Source: Bacteroidaceae bacterium
GTDB taxonomy: Bacteria > Bacteroidota > Bacteroidia > Bacteroidales > Bacteroidaceae
Assembly: GCA_017546785.1 (NCBI GenBank)
Contig: JAFYRW010000008.1
Span: forward strand, 1-33,951
Direction of reading: 5' to 3'
Length of the DNA: 33,951 nucleotides
Shown: in pieces, positions 1 through 8,388 of the stretch
Layout of the letters: every line of letters starts with the position of its first letter
Position numbering within the stretch: the first letter of the stretch is position 1
The notes under the pieces: generated by a model
Seen by the model: the letters and a program-made list of their open reading frames with translations, nothing else
Database searches by the model: none
Told to the model about the DNA's origin: nothing
Program-made: the position numbers and the translations under genes

Positions 1-1
1 A

Positions 2-2317
2 GGTGTTAAAATGAACCTTGACCAGAATCTTGCAATAGTTGGCAAGGAGGCTCAGTACAACGTTCGTTTGGCAAAAGGTCAGGCTTACGATGTGGTATTC
101 TTCGCTTACAATGGTAACGAGGATGGTACAAGCGCTTACTACGATGTAACAGACCTTAAGAACATTGAGGTTCTTGGCAATCAGAGTTCTAACGTTGAGA
201 AGCGCGATGCATTTACACGCGCTTGCCACGTATCGGCTAATGAGACAATGAACCGAGTAGAGAAGATTGTTGTATTGAAGCGTCCCCTTGCACAGCTTAA
301 CCTCGGTATCGACGCTACTGAGCTTGCAGATGCTGCAAATGCAGGTATCGTTATCTCTAAGAGCTACATCAAGGTTAGCAACGTTTACAGTTTCTACAAT
401 GCTTACGACAGCACTGTTGTGGGTGAGGCTACAGCGGTTGAGTTCGCAATGAACGCAATTCCTACAGAGCCCCTCAAGGTTACTATCGATGGCGTTGAGA
501 AAGAGTACAACTATCTTGCAATGAACTACTTGCTCGTTGGTGACCTTGGTTCAGAGAAAACCTTGACCGACGTTGAGTTCGTATGGGAGACAGCGGATGG
601 CAATACAAACGTTCCTTCTACAAGTTTCCCCAATGTTACCACACAGCGTAACTATCGTACAAACATCCTCGGTAAGCTTATTACTAACCCCGCTACATTC
701 AACGTTGTAATCGACGAGCGCTTCGACGGTGACAAGCAGTACGATGTTGAGGATGGCGACATTCAGTATGCTACTGTAGAGGATAACACAAGCTTGCAGG
801 AGGCTATCGACGCTGCTACAGAGGGTACAACAATCATCAAGTTCGCTGGTGACATCGATGGTACTACAAGAGCAGTTGCTGCTGCATCTATCACTGTTAG
901 ACAGAAGGTTGGTGTAAACCTTGTTATCGACGGTTGCGGTCACAATTTCGACGGTACATTCTACCTCGAGGGTGGTAACCAGGGTGGTGAATCTCCCGAG
1001 ACTTTGACTTTCAGAAATATCAACTTTGTACACGGTGAGGGTGCTTTGGACTTTATCTCTGCTGATGATGCTAAGAATATCGGTAAGCGTTATGCACACA
1101 ATGTAACTGTTGACGGCTGTACATTTACAGGCAACTCTACAGGTGATGTTGTAGGTATGCGTTATCGTCAGACATACAATATGACAGTTAAGAACTCTAC
1201 ATTCAAGAATATGCACTCTGCAATGTGGGCAACCGGTGGTACAGGCATCAATGTCGACAATGTAACTATCGAGGATTCTAAGAGCGGTGTATCTTGCGGT
1301 ACTTCAACAGATGTTGTAATTGTAAATTCTAACTTTGATGTTAATGCATACGGTGTACGTACTGACGGTAACAGCACTTCAAGAATTGCAATTGAGAACA
1401 CTAAGATTGCAGCTACTCAGCCTATCATCGTTCGCAAGATGACCGGTAACCATACTGTTAATCTTAACAATGCTGAGCTTGTTGCAACAGGTTTGTATCA
1501 CGTAGCATTCACAAACGGTAATGACGATGAGGCATACGTAGCTCCCACAGGTAACTACACAATTGAGGGCGCAGACAACTACAATGTTTATCCCCGCGAT
1601 GAGGACAAAGATGTATTCTATGTTGCAAACTCTGAGCAGCTTGTAGAGGCTCTTGAGAATGGCAAGAGCATTTTGCTTTATGAGGATATCAATGTTACAA
1701 AGCTCGATTTGACCGCTCTGACAAATGATGTTGTAATTGATGCTAACGGCAAGACTATTAAAACTCATAGCAACTATGGTGTTCAGGTTACAGCTGGCAA
1801 GAACATCACATTGAAGAATGCCAAAGTTGAGATGACTGTTGAGGGTAACTATATTACCTATGCAGCAGGTTTCAAGGTTGAGAATGGTGATTATCAAGGC
1901 AACACCATCACATTGAAGGACTGTGAGATCAGAATGTGTAATACAGACTGGGCGTATACAGTAAATATGCCTGCAAGTGTTAAGAATTTGAACTTGGTAA
2001 TTGATGGCTGTACACTTGAAGGTGCTGTTGCATTGCAGTGCTGGGGTGATAACAACACAATCAATATAACCAACAGCAACCTTATTTGCAACTACACAAC
2101 AAATGCAATGTATACCTCATATTGTGTAGCATTGCAGGGTGATGGTACATATAATTCTGAGAACAATACACTCAATATTAGCGGTTGCGCATTCTCGTAT
2201 TCGGGTGTAGATAACTATAACTCTACTATCATAGCTGTTGGCAACCATCAGTATAACGGTGCAAATGCAATCACCGTTGAGAATTGCACTTATGGTGAAA
2301 AAGTTAAGGCTTACTAA
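2..2317 (+). CDS. DUF6562-type surface protein with beta-helix repeats (5' partial)
   Basis: The frame is open to the window edge (codons GGT GTT AAA precede the first ATG at 11), so the N-terminus, presumably a lipoprotein signal, lies outside. Counting from the ATG at 11, residues 1 to about 240 match the DUF6562 pattern of Bacteroidales surface proteins as I remember it: a KGQAYDVVFFAYN strand, a LAMNYLLVGD segment and a QRNYRTNILGKLIT segment before the domain end. Two right-handed beta-helix blocks follow, about 254-530 and 537-768. Each opens with a leader of the form LxEAxxxxxxGxxI and continues with short rungs rich in Asn, Thr and Val (VTVDGCTF, LTFRNINF, LNISGCAF). It is probably a surface adhesin or glycan-binding protein; no catalytic residues are visible. 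It ends in a double stop, TAA TAG, and the next stretch looks like its own C-terminus out of frame. Confidence 0.8.
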   Translation, partial: GVKMNLDQNLAIVGKEAQYNVRLAKGQAYDVVFFAYNGNEDGTSAYYDVTDLKNIEVLGNQSSNVEKRDAFTRACHVSANETMNRVEKIVVLKRPLAQLNLGIDATELADAANAGIVISKSYIKVSNVYSFYNAYDSTVVGEATAVEFAMNAIPTEPLKVTIDGVEKEYNYLAMNYLLVGDLGSEKTLTDVEFVWETADGNTNVPSTSFPNVTTQRNYRTNILGKLITNPATFNVVIDERFDGDKQYDVEDGDIQYATVEDNTSLQEAIDAATEGTTIIKFAGDIDGTTRAVAAASITVRQKVGVNLVIDGCGHNFDGTFYLEGGNQGGESPETLTFRNINFVHGEGALDFISADDAKNIGKRYAHNVTVDGCTFTGNSTGDVVGMRYRQTYNMTVKNSTFKNMHSAMWATGGTGINVDNVTIEDSKSGVSCGTSTDVVIVNSNFDVNAYGVRTDGNSTSRIAIENTKIAATQPIIVRKMTGNHTVNLNNAELVATGLYHVAFTNGNDDEAYVAPTGNYTIEGADNYNVYPRDEDKDVFYVANSEQLVEALENGKSILLYEDINVTKLDLTALTNDVVIDANGKTIKTHSNYGVQVTAGKNITLKNAKVEMTVEGNYITYAAGFKVENGDYQGNTITLKDCEIRMCNTDWAYTVNMPASVKNLNLVIDGCTLEGAVALQCWGDNNTINITNSNLICNYTTNAMYTSYCVALQGDGTYNSENNTLNISGCAFSYSGVDNYNSTIIAVGNHQYNGANAITVENCTYGEKVKAY

Positions 2318-2641
2318 TAGCCAAGGTTGTACAGTTGATACAAACAGTTATCTTCTCTGATGCACATAAGGAGGTAGTTTGCACAAACTGCTCCTAAGGC
2401 TCAGTATGGCGCTGGTGATAAGGCTAACTGCTGTTTGAATGCCGGTGTAGTTGCTTCGGTTAACGGTAAAGTATATCAGGGTTCAAACAACAATACAAAC
2501 AGTTTCTACTACAACAATGGTGAGTTGCTCAATGTAAGCAACAATTCAGCAGTTGCAACAGAGGATGCTTTGGCTGTTCTCAACGGTGGAGCAGACAAGA
2601 GTTTCTTTGCAACATCTGACGGTGTTATTGTAGTAAAGTAA
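2318..2641 (+). pseudogene. Frame-disrupted C-terminal remnant of the beta-helix protein
   Basis: This stretch continues the previous gene in three successive frames. One base after the KAY end, the next frame reads NSQGCTVDTNSYLL. From 2353 a second frame reads FSDAHKEVV. From 2378 the original frame resumes with FAQTAPKAQYGAGDKANC and runs to the stop at 2639-2641, ending in DGVIVVK. Each junction skips one base, so three extra bases would explain the whole break. Composition (Asn/Thr/Gly/Val, codon use) matches the upstream gene. A separate 68-residue gene starting at the TTG at 2435 is possible, but it has no clear ribosome site and would begin in the middle of the apparent continuity. 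Whether this is true decay or a consensus error cannot be decided here. Confidence 0.6.
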
Positions 2642-2699
2642 TAATCCTATAAGCTTTTTGTTTTCGGTTATTATACCGGGGTTTTACTAAGCTGCTTTT

Positions 2700-2742
2700 A
2701 TATCATCTTCCCGATTATTGATTGGGAAGATGATATTTTTTA
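2700..2742 (+). terminator. Rho-independent terminator after the beta-helix gene
   Basis: A perfect 13-bp stem (ATATCATCTTCCC at 2700-2712 with GGGAAGATGATAT at 2724-2736), an 11-base loop, and a T-rich run directly after it. It separates the surface-protein gene from serS. Confidence 0.85.
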
Positions 2743-2794
2743 TTCCATAATCTATATTTTTTGCGATTTTACAAGATAACAGGAAAATTAGTTG

Positions 2795-2802
2795 TAAATT
2801 TG
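2795..2802 (+). promoter_or_regulatory. Candidate -7 box for serS
   Basis: TAAATTTG fits the Bacteroidetes -7 consensus TAnnTTTG and lies after the upstream terminator, leaving a leader of about 80 bases before serS. No good TTTG element is found about 20 bases upstream, so the call is weak. Confidence 0.35.
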
Positions 2803-2888
2803 CGAATTGTTGTATATTTACACAAAAATAATAATTTTTGTAAATTGTATACTTTTCGGTTGAATATAAGAAAGAAAAAAATATAGTT

Positions 2889-4163
2889 ATGCTAACACTC
2901 AAAGTTATTACTAGTGAGACAGAAAAGGTCGTAAAAGGCCTTGAGAAGAAGCATTTTAAAAATGCTCAGGAGACAATAGACAAAGTGATTGAGTTGGACC
3001 GCGAACGTCGTAACGCACAGTCGGAGCTTGATGCTACTCTTGCGCAGAGCAAGCAATGTGCTGCAAAAATCGGTCAGCTGATGAAGGCTCAGGCTCTCGA
3101 CGAGGTTGAGAAGGTTAAGGCAGAGGTTGCGTCGCTCAAGGAGGCTGCCGCAAAATTGCAGGAGAAAATGGATAATGCTGCAGCTGCTGTTCAGGAGATT
3201 CTCTATACAATTCCCAATATTCCTTATGATGAGGTTCCCGAGGGTGTTGTTGCCGAGGATAATGTGGTAGAAAAGGTTGGTGGCACAGAGACACAGCTTC
3301 CCGAGAATGCTCTTCCTCACTGGGAACTTGCCAAGAAATACGACCTTATTGACTTTGAGCTTGGTGTTAAGATAACAGGTGCAGGATTCCCTGTATACAA
3401 GGGTAAAGGTGCGCAGTTGCAGCGTGCTCTTATAAACTTCTTCCTCGACGAGGCTCGTAAGGCCGGTTATATGGAGATTATGCCTCCTACAGTGGTTAAT
3501 GCCGCTTCGGGTTACGGTACAGGACAGTTGCCCGATAAGGAGGGTCAGATGTACCACTGTCAGTTGGACGATTTTTATCTTATCCCTACTGCTGAGGTTC
3601 CCGTTACAAATATCTACCGCGACGTTATTCTCGATGAGAAGCAGTTGCCTATAAAGAACTGTGCTTATACACAGTGTTTCCGTCGCGAGGCTGGTTCTTA
3701 TGGTAAGGATGTTCGTGGATTGAACCGCTTGCACGAGTTCTCAAAGGTTGAGATTGTACGTATTGATACTCCCGAGCATAGCAAGGAGTCGCACAAGGAG
3801 ATGCTTGAACACGTTGAGGGTTTGTTGCAGAAATTGGAGTTGCCCTATCGTATTCTCCGTCTCTGCGGTGGTGATATGAGCTTTACTGCTGCTCTCTGCT
3901 TCGACTTTGAGGTTTATTCTGAGGCTCAGAAGCGTTGGTTGGAGGTTAGCTCGGTATCTAACTTTGACAATTATCAGGCGAACCGTCTTAAATGTCGCTA
4001 TCGTACAGCCGATAAAAAGACTGAGCTTTGCCACACATTGAATGGCTCGGCGCTTGCCTTGCCCCGTATAGTTGCTGCTTTGCTCGAGAATAATCAGACT
4101 CCCGAGGGTATTCGCATTCCTAAGGCTCTTGTTCCTTACTGCGGCTTTGAGATTATTGACTAA
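2889..4163 (+). CDS. serS: Seryl-tRNA synthetase
   Basis: Charges tRNA-Ser with serine in the cytoplasm; class II synthetase. The 424 residues are the usual length. Residues about 1-110 form the charged, Lys/Glu/Ala-rich coiled-coil arm that binds the long variable arm of tRNA-Ser. The catalytic core holds motif 2 (FRREAGSYGKDVRG, Arg265/Arg266/Glu267) and motif 3 (NGSALALPR, Arg393). A TAEVPVTN segment, typical of the serine pocket, precedes motif 2. The start ATG at 2889 follows an A-rich leader and gives the expected MLTLKVI N-terminus. The next gene starts 44 bases downstream with no terminator between, so the two are probably co-transcribed. Confidence 0.97.
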   Translation: MLTLKVITSETEKVVKGLEKKHFKNAQETIDKVIELDRERRNAQSELDATLAQSKQCAAKIGQLMKAQALDEVEKVKAEVASLKEAAAKLQEKMDNAAAAVQEILYTIPNIPYDEVPEGVVAEDNVVEKVGGTETQLPENALPHWELAKKYDLIDFELGVKITGAGFPVYKGKGAQLQRALINFFLDEARKAGYMEIMPPTVVNAASGYGTGQLPDKEGQMYHCQLDDFYLIPTAEVPVTNIYRDVILDEKQLPIKNCAYTQCFRREAGSYGKDVRGLNRLHEFSKVEIVRIDTPEHSKESHKEMLEHVEGLLQKLELPYRILRLCGGDMSFTAALCFDFEVYSEAQKRWLEVSSVSNFDNYQANRLKCRYRTADKKTELCHTLNGSALALPRIVAALLENNQTPEGIRIPKALVPYCGFEIID

Positions 4164-4207
4164 GCCTTTGGTGACAATATTTTGTAAATAGAAAAACGAC
4201 AATAATT

Positions 4208-6517
4208 ATGTATAAGATAGTTTCGAAAGAACAGTTCTCGGAAAAGGTGTTCCGTTTGCGTGTTGAGGCTCCTCTTATTGCAAAGGCATATAGAGCGGGT
4301 AACTTTGTTATTGTTAGAATAGGAGAGAAGGGCGAGCGTATTCCTTTGACAATCGCTCACGCCGACGCAGAGAGAGGCTTGATTACTCTTGTTATCCAAA
4401 AGGTGGGATTGAGCTCTTCGCGTTTGTGCGACCTTAACGAAGGTGATTATATTGCCGACGTAGTTGGTCCTCTTGGACAGGCTACACACATTGAGAATTT
4501 CGGTACTGTGGTATGTGCCGGTGGTGGAGTAGGTGTTGCGCCTATGCTTCCTATTGCTGCTGCGCTTAAGAAGGCCGGAAACAGAGTAATATCGGTTCTT
4601 GCCGGACGTTCTAAGGATCTTATCATTCTTGAAGATGAGGTTCGTGCCGTATCGGACGAGGTTATCATTATGACTGACGATGGCTCTTATGGCAACAAGG
4701 GTCTTGTTACCGAGGGTGTGGAGAGCGTTATCAAGCGCGAGAAGGTTGATAAGTGCTTTGCCATCGGTCCTGCTGTGATGATGAAGTTCGTTTGTCTCTT
4801 GACTAAGAAATATGACCTTCCTACCGAGGTGTCACTCAATACAATTATGGTGGACGGTACCGGAATGTGCGGTGCTTGTCGTGTTACTGTTGGCGGTAAG
4901 ACAAAGTTTGTTTGCGTCGATGGTCCCGAGTTTGACGGACATCAGGTAGATTTTGATGGAATGATGAAGCGTCTCGGCTCTTTCAAACGTGAGGAGCAGG
5001 AGGAGATGGAGCGTTTTATGCACGAGGAGGAGTGTGAGGCAAAAGCCCCTGCTTTGTCCGAAGAGGATGACCTTATCAACCGCAACGTAGAGTGGCGTGC
5101 CGAACTTCGCAATAAGATGAAGGCTAAGGATAGAGCAGCTATTGAGCGCTGTGAAATGCCCGAGCTTGAGCCTGCTTACCGTGCTACAAAATTGCGCGAG
5201 GAGGTTAATCGCGGCCTTACCGTAGAAATGGCTCAGCACGAGGCGCAGCGTTGTCTCGACTGTCCTAACCCTGCTTGTATGGAGGGTTGCCCCGTAAGCA
5301 TCAAGATTCCTTCTTTCATTAAGAATATTGAGCGTGGAGAATTCGGCAAGGCTGCAAAGGTTCTTAAGATGACAAGTTCGTTGCCCGCAGTGTGTGGTCG
5401 CGTTTGTCCTCAAGAGAAGCAGTGTGAGTCAAAATGTATCCATATAAAGATGGGACACAAGCCTGTGGCTATTGGTGCGTTGGAGCGTTTCGCTGCCGAT
5501 TATGCACGCGAGAATGGACTCAACGAGGTTCCCGCAGTTGCTCCTGCTAATAATATAAAGGTTGCTGTTGTAGGTTCGGGTCCTGCCGGTCTTTCGTTTG
5601 CCGGAGATATGGCAAAATATGGTTACTCGGTAACTGTGTTCGAGGCTCTGCACGAGATTGGCGGCGTTCTTAAATATGGTATTCCTGAGTTCCGCTTGCC
5701 TAACTCAATAGTTGAGACAGAAATTGAGATTTTGCGTCAGATGGGCGTTGAGTTTGTAAAGGACTGCGTTGTAGGAAAGACTCTCTCTATCGCTCAGCTC
5801 GAGGAGGATGGATATAAAGGTATTTTTGTTGCATCGGGTGCCGGTCTTCCCAACTTTATGAATATCCCCGGTGAGAACTCAATAAATATCCTTTCGTCGA
5901 ACGAGTATCTTACTCGTGTGAACCTTATGGATGCGTCGAATCCCGACACTGATACTCCTATGCACATTGGTAAGAGGGTGGCTGTTATCGGTGGCGGTAA
6001 TACTGCTATGGACTCTGTACGTACAGCGTTGCGTCTGGGAGCCGAGAAGGCGATGATTATCTATCGTCGTTCAGAGGCTGAGATGCCTGCGCGTCTCGAG
6101 GAGGTTAAACACGCAAAAGAGGAGGGCGTTGAGTTCCTTACATTGCATAATCCTATTGAGTATATTGCCGACGAGAATGGTTGCGTTAAGCAGATTGTTC
6201 TACAGAAGATGGAGCTTGGTGAGCCTGATGCTTCGGGTCGTCGCTCTCCCGTTCCTGTAGAGGGTGCTATAGAGACTATCGATATTGATATGGCTGTGGT
6301 GAGCGTTGGTGTTTCTCCCAATCCTCTTGTGCCTACATCGGTTGAGGGCCTTGAGCTTGGCCGCAAGAATACTATTGCTGTGAACGAGAAGATGCAGTCT
6401 TCTATTCCTACAATATTCGCCGGTGGTGATATTGTTCGCGGTGGTGCTACCGTTATCCTTGCAATGGGTGACGGACGTAAGGCTGCCGAGTCTATGCACG
6501 AAATGTTGAGCGAATAA
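4208..6517 (+). CDS. Fused NfnSL-type flavoprotein (DHODB-like FAD/NAD domain plus NADPH-dependent glutamate-synthase small-subunit-like domain)
   Basis: A two-part fusion of 769 residues. Residues 1 to about 280 are the ferredoxin-reductase-like NAD/FAD unit related to the electron-transfer subunit of dihydroorotate dehydrogenase B. Its cluster motif reads Asp216-x4-Cys221-x2-Cys224-x11-Cys236, with Asp where the DHODB subunit has Cys. In NfnAB the [2Fe-2S] cluster is known to have three Cys and one Asp ligand, which favours NfnS. Residues about 290-769 are the NfnL/GltD-like half, with Cys349, 352, 357 and 361, then Cys396, 400, 406 and 410 for [4Fe-4S] clusters, an FAD-binding GSGPAG near 455 and an NADPH-binding GGGNTA near 594. 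The likely role is NADH-dependent reduced ferredoxin:NADP+ oxidoreductase (electron bifurcation). Databases often call such fusions dihydroorotate dehydrogenase B/glutamate synthase; no gltB-like large subunit is nearby. Confidence 0.88.
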   Translation: MYKIVSKEQFSEKVFRLRVEAPLIAKAYRAGNFVIVRIGEKGERIPLTIAHADAERGLITLVIQKVGLSSSRLCDLNEGDYIADVVGPLGQATHIENFGTVVCAGGGVGVAPMLPIAAALKKAGNRVISVLAGRSKDLIILEDEVRAVSDEVIIMTDDGSYGNKGLVTEGVESVIKREKVDKCFAIGPAVMMKFVCLLTKKYDLPTEVSLNTIMVDGTGMCGACRVTVGGKTKFVCVDGPEFDGHQVDFDGMMKRLGSFKREEQEEMERFMHEEECEAKAPALSEEDDLINRNVEWRAELRNKMKAKDRAAIERCEMPELEPAYRATKLREEVNRGLTVEMAQHEAQRCLDCPNPACMEGCPVSIKIPSFIKNIERGEFGKAAKVLKMTSSLPAVCGRVCPQEKQCESKCIHIKMGHKPVAIGALERFAADYARENGLNEVPAVAPANNIKVAVVGSGPAGLSFAGDMAKYGYSVTVFEALHEIGGVLKYGIPEFRLPNSIVETEIEILRQMGVEFVKDCVVGKTLSIAQLEEDGYKGIFVASGAGLPNFMNIPGENSINILSSNEYLTRVNLMDASNPDTDTPMHIGKRVAVIGGGNTAMDSVRTALRLGAEKAMIIYRRSEAEMPARLEEVKHAKEEGVEFLTLHNPIEYIADENGCVKQIVLQKMELGEPDASGRRSPVPVEGAIETIDIDMAVVSVGVSPNPLVPTSVEGLELGRKNTIAVNEKMQSSIPTIFAGGDIVRGGATVILAMGDGRKAAESMHEMLSE

Positions 6518-6536
6518 TAGATAGTTGTTCATATAT

Positions 6537-6583
6537 AAAAATCCCGACAGTAAAGCTTTGCTGTCGGGATTTTTATCTTTTTT
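6537..6583 (+). terminator. Strong terminator after serS-flavoprotein
   Basis: A 14-bp perfect stem (AAAAATCCCGACAG at 6537-6550, CTGTCGGGATTTTT at 6561-6574) with a 10-base loop, followed by a T-rich tail. The A-run on its other side could let it work in both directions, but no minus-strand gene ends here. Confidence 0.92.
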
Positions 6584-6816
6584 TACGTTTGCCACGTAAT
6601 CTGTTATTTTTTCTGAAAATGGTCTCTTTTTTGTTTCTGCTATGAATATATTGAGTATATTAGCATTGGCTACAGAGTGTGTCTGTTGCCACATTTAAAC
6701 TATTTGGCATTGATAAATGACAATATGAAATGTTTGTCTTCTGTTGGCCGACAGAGTGAGAAACAAAAGCTTTATACATATAAAAAATATATAGTTTCAT
6801 TAAAAGAGTTATTGAG
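6584..6816. other. Intergenic stretch before aspA, nothing recognised
   Basis: AT-rich sequence between the terminator and aspA. I found no convincing ORF, RNA gene or clean TTTG/TAnnTTTG promoter pair, although aspA must be transcribed from somewhere here. Short minus-strand frames crossing it look random. Confidence 0.5.
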
Positions 6817-8229
6817 ATGAAAACACGTCTTGAACACGATTCTTTAGGCGAGATTCAGGTTCCCGCTGATGCTTATTATGGAGTGCAGACTCTGCGTGCT
6901 ATTGAGAATTTCCACGAGATAAGCGGTATTACTATAAGTGACCACCCTTATTATGTCAAGGCGCTGGCTATGGTAAAATGGGCGGCTGCTGATGCCAATA
7001 TCTCGTTGGGCTCGCTCGACGAGACAATAGGAACGGCCATAAAGCAGGCTTGTGAAGAGATTATTGCCGGCGCTCTTGTCGATCAGTTCCCTGTCGATTT
7101 AATTCAGGGTGGTGCAGGAACATCTACCAATATGAATATAAATGAGGTGGTTGCCAATAGAGCATTGGAGATTCTTGGCCATCAGAAGGGTGAATATAAA
7201 TATTGCCATCCTAACGATCACGTGAATTTGTCGCAATCGACTAACGACGCTTATCCTACCTCTTTTAAGCTCTGTTTCATTTTCCATAATGAGGACCTTA
7301 TAAAGGAACTGAAGAGATTGGTGGAGTCGTTCCGTGCAAAGGGCAAGGAATTCGATGGTATTCTAAAGATGGGACGTACACAGCTGCAGGATGCTGTGCC
7401 TATGACTCTTGGTCAGGAATTCGAGGCTTTTGCGGTGACTCTCGAAGAGGAGATTATGCGATTGACCGAGGCGGCGAAGCTATTCCTCGAGGTTAATATG
7501 GGTGCAACGGCTATCGGTACGGGTATAAATACAGAACCCGGATACGCTCAGGCGTGTGTCGATGCTCTGTGTAAAATAACGGGTAAGGATTTTGTGCTTG
7601 CTGGTAATCTTGTGGAGGCTACTCCCGATGCTGGTTCGTCGGTGATGTACTCGTCGGTGCTTAAGCGTATGGCTGTTAAACTGTCGAAAATATGTAACGA
7701 CCTACGATTGTTGTCGAGTGGTCCGCGTTGTGGATTGAATGAGATAAATCTTCCGCCTATGCAGCCGGGATCGAGCATTATGCCCGGAAAGGTTAATCCT
7801 GTAATTCCCGAGGTTGTGAATCAAATTTGCTTCAGCGTGATTGGTAACGACCTTACGGTTACTATGGCTGCCGAAGCGGGACAGTTGCAGCTGAATGTGA
7901 TGGAGCCTATAATTGTACATTCTGTAATTTCGTCGATACGTATGTTGCTGAAGGGAATGGCCCGTCTGAGAATTCTGTGCGTCGATGGTATTACAGCCAA
8001 TGAGGGACACTGCCGAGAGCTTGTGATGGGTAGCATTGGCATTGTGACGGCTCTTAATCCTACTCTGGGCTACGAAAATTCGGCAAAGATTGCTAAGCGT
8101 GCCTTGCGCGAGAATCGTAGCGTCTACGACCTTGTGCTCGAGGAGGGGCTGCTTACAAAAGATGAACTTGACGAATTGTTGCGTCCCGAAAATATGATAG
8201 CTCCTCATAAATTCTATAATCATAAATGA
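6817..8229 (+). CDS. aspA: Aspartate ammonia-lyase (aspartase)
   Basis: Converts L-aspartate to fumarate and ammonia, feeding the fumarate respiration used by anaerobic Bacteroidales. The 470 residues are the normal length. The family signature GSSIMPGKVNP begins at Gly318, with the catalytic Ser of the mobile loop at about 319-320. An upstream block reads HVNLSQSTNDAYPTS, where the AYPT ending is typical of aspartase and fumarase C usually has TFPT. A GGAGTSTNMNINEV segment forms another part of the active site. Fumarase C is the alternative, but the N-terminal RLEHDSLGEIQVPADAYYG pattern also favours aspartase. It is a single-gene unit flanked by hairpins. Confidence 0.93.
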   Translation: MKTRLEHDSLGEIQVPADAYYGVQTLRAIENFHEISGITISDHPYYVKALAMVKWAAADANISLGSLDETIGTAIKQACEEIIAGALVDQFPVDLIQGGAGTSTNMNINEVVANRALEILGHQKGEYKYCHPNDHVNLSQSTNDAYPTSFKLCFIFHNEDLIKELKRLVESFRAKGKEFDGILKMGRTQLQDAVPMTLGQEFEAFAVTLEEEIMRLTEAAKLFLEVNMGATAIGTGINTEPGYAQACVDALCKITGKDFVLAGNLVEATPDAGSSVMYSSVLKRMAVKLSKICNDLRLLSSGPRCGLNEINLPPMQPGSSIMPGKVNPVIPEVVNQICFSVIGNDLTVTMAAEAGQLQLNVMEPIIVHSVISSIRMLLKGMARLRILCVDGITANEGHCRELVMGSIGIVTALNPTLGYENSAKIAKRALRENRSVYDLVLEEGLLTKDELDELLRPENMIAPHKFYNHK

Positions 8230-8256
8230 TAGTAACGAATATCTGTTATAGTGCTT

Positions 8257-8282
8257 TTCCCCTAAAATTAAATTTAGGGGAA
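8257..8282 (+). terminator. Stem-loop after aspA, probable terminator
   Basis: A 10-bp perfect stem (TTCCCCTAAA / TTTAGGGGAA) with a 6-base loop, 27 bases after the aspA stop. The following sequence is only moderately T-rich, so termination may be partial. Confidence 0.6.
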
Positions 8283-8325
8283 TTGCTTGTTTATAATGTC
8301 ATTTAGTTGAAATATTTCTTTGCAT

Positions 8326-8358
8326 TTTGTGAATGTTTAGTAAAAAGACTTACCTTCG
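8326..8358 (+). promoter_or_regulatory. Bacteroidetes-type promoter for the repeat-tail lipoprotein
   Basis: TTTG at 8326-8329, then 21 bases, then TACCTTCG at 8351-8358, which matches TAnnTTTG at 7 of 8 positions. The ATG follows 30 bases later. Spacing agrees with the better promoters elsewhere in this window. Confidence 0.6.
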
Positions 8359-8388
8359 CCTTGTTAAATGATTTTTAAACCTATATAA

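Noticed and set aside
551-1897. Long minus-strand open frames opposite the beta-helix gene
   Set aside because: They are Cys/Ile/Thr-rich, have no family features and lie wholly opposite a well-supported gene; they arise from its codon pattern.
2892-3734. 280-residue minus-strand frame opposite serS
   Set aside because: It is fully antisense to a certain gene, with random-looking composition.
6640-6816. Promoter for aspA around an ACTATTTGG sequence
   Set aside because: The TA of TAnnTTTG is absent and no TTTG lies about 20 bases upstream.
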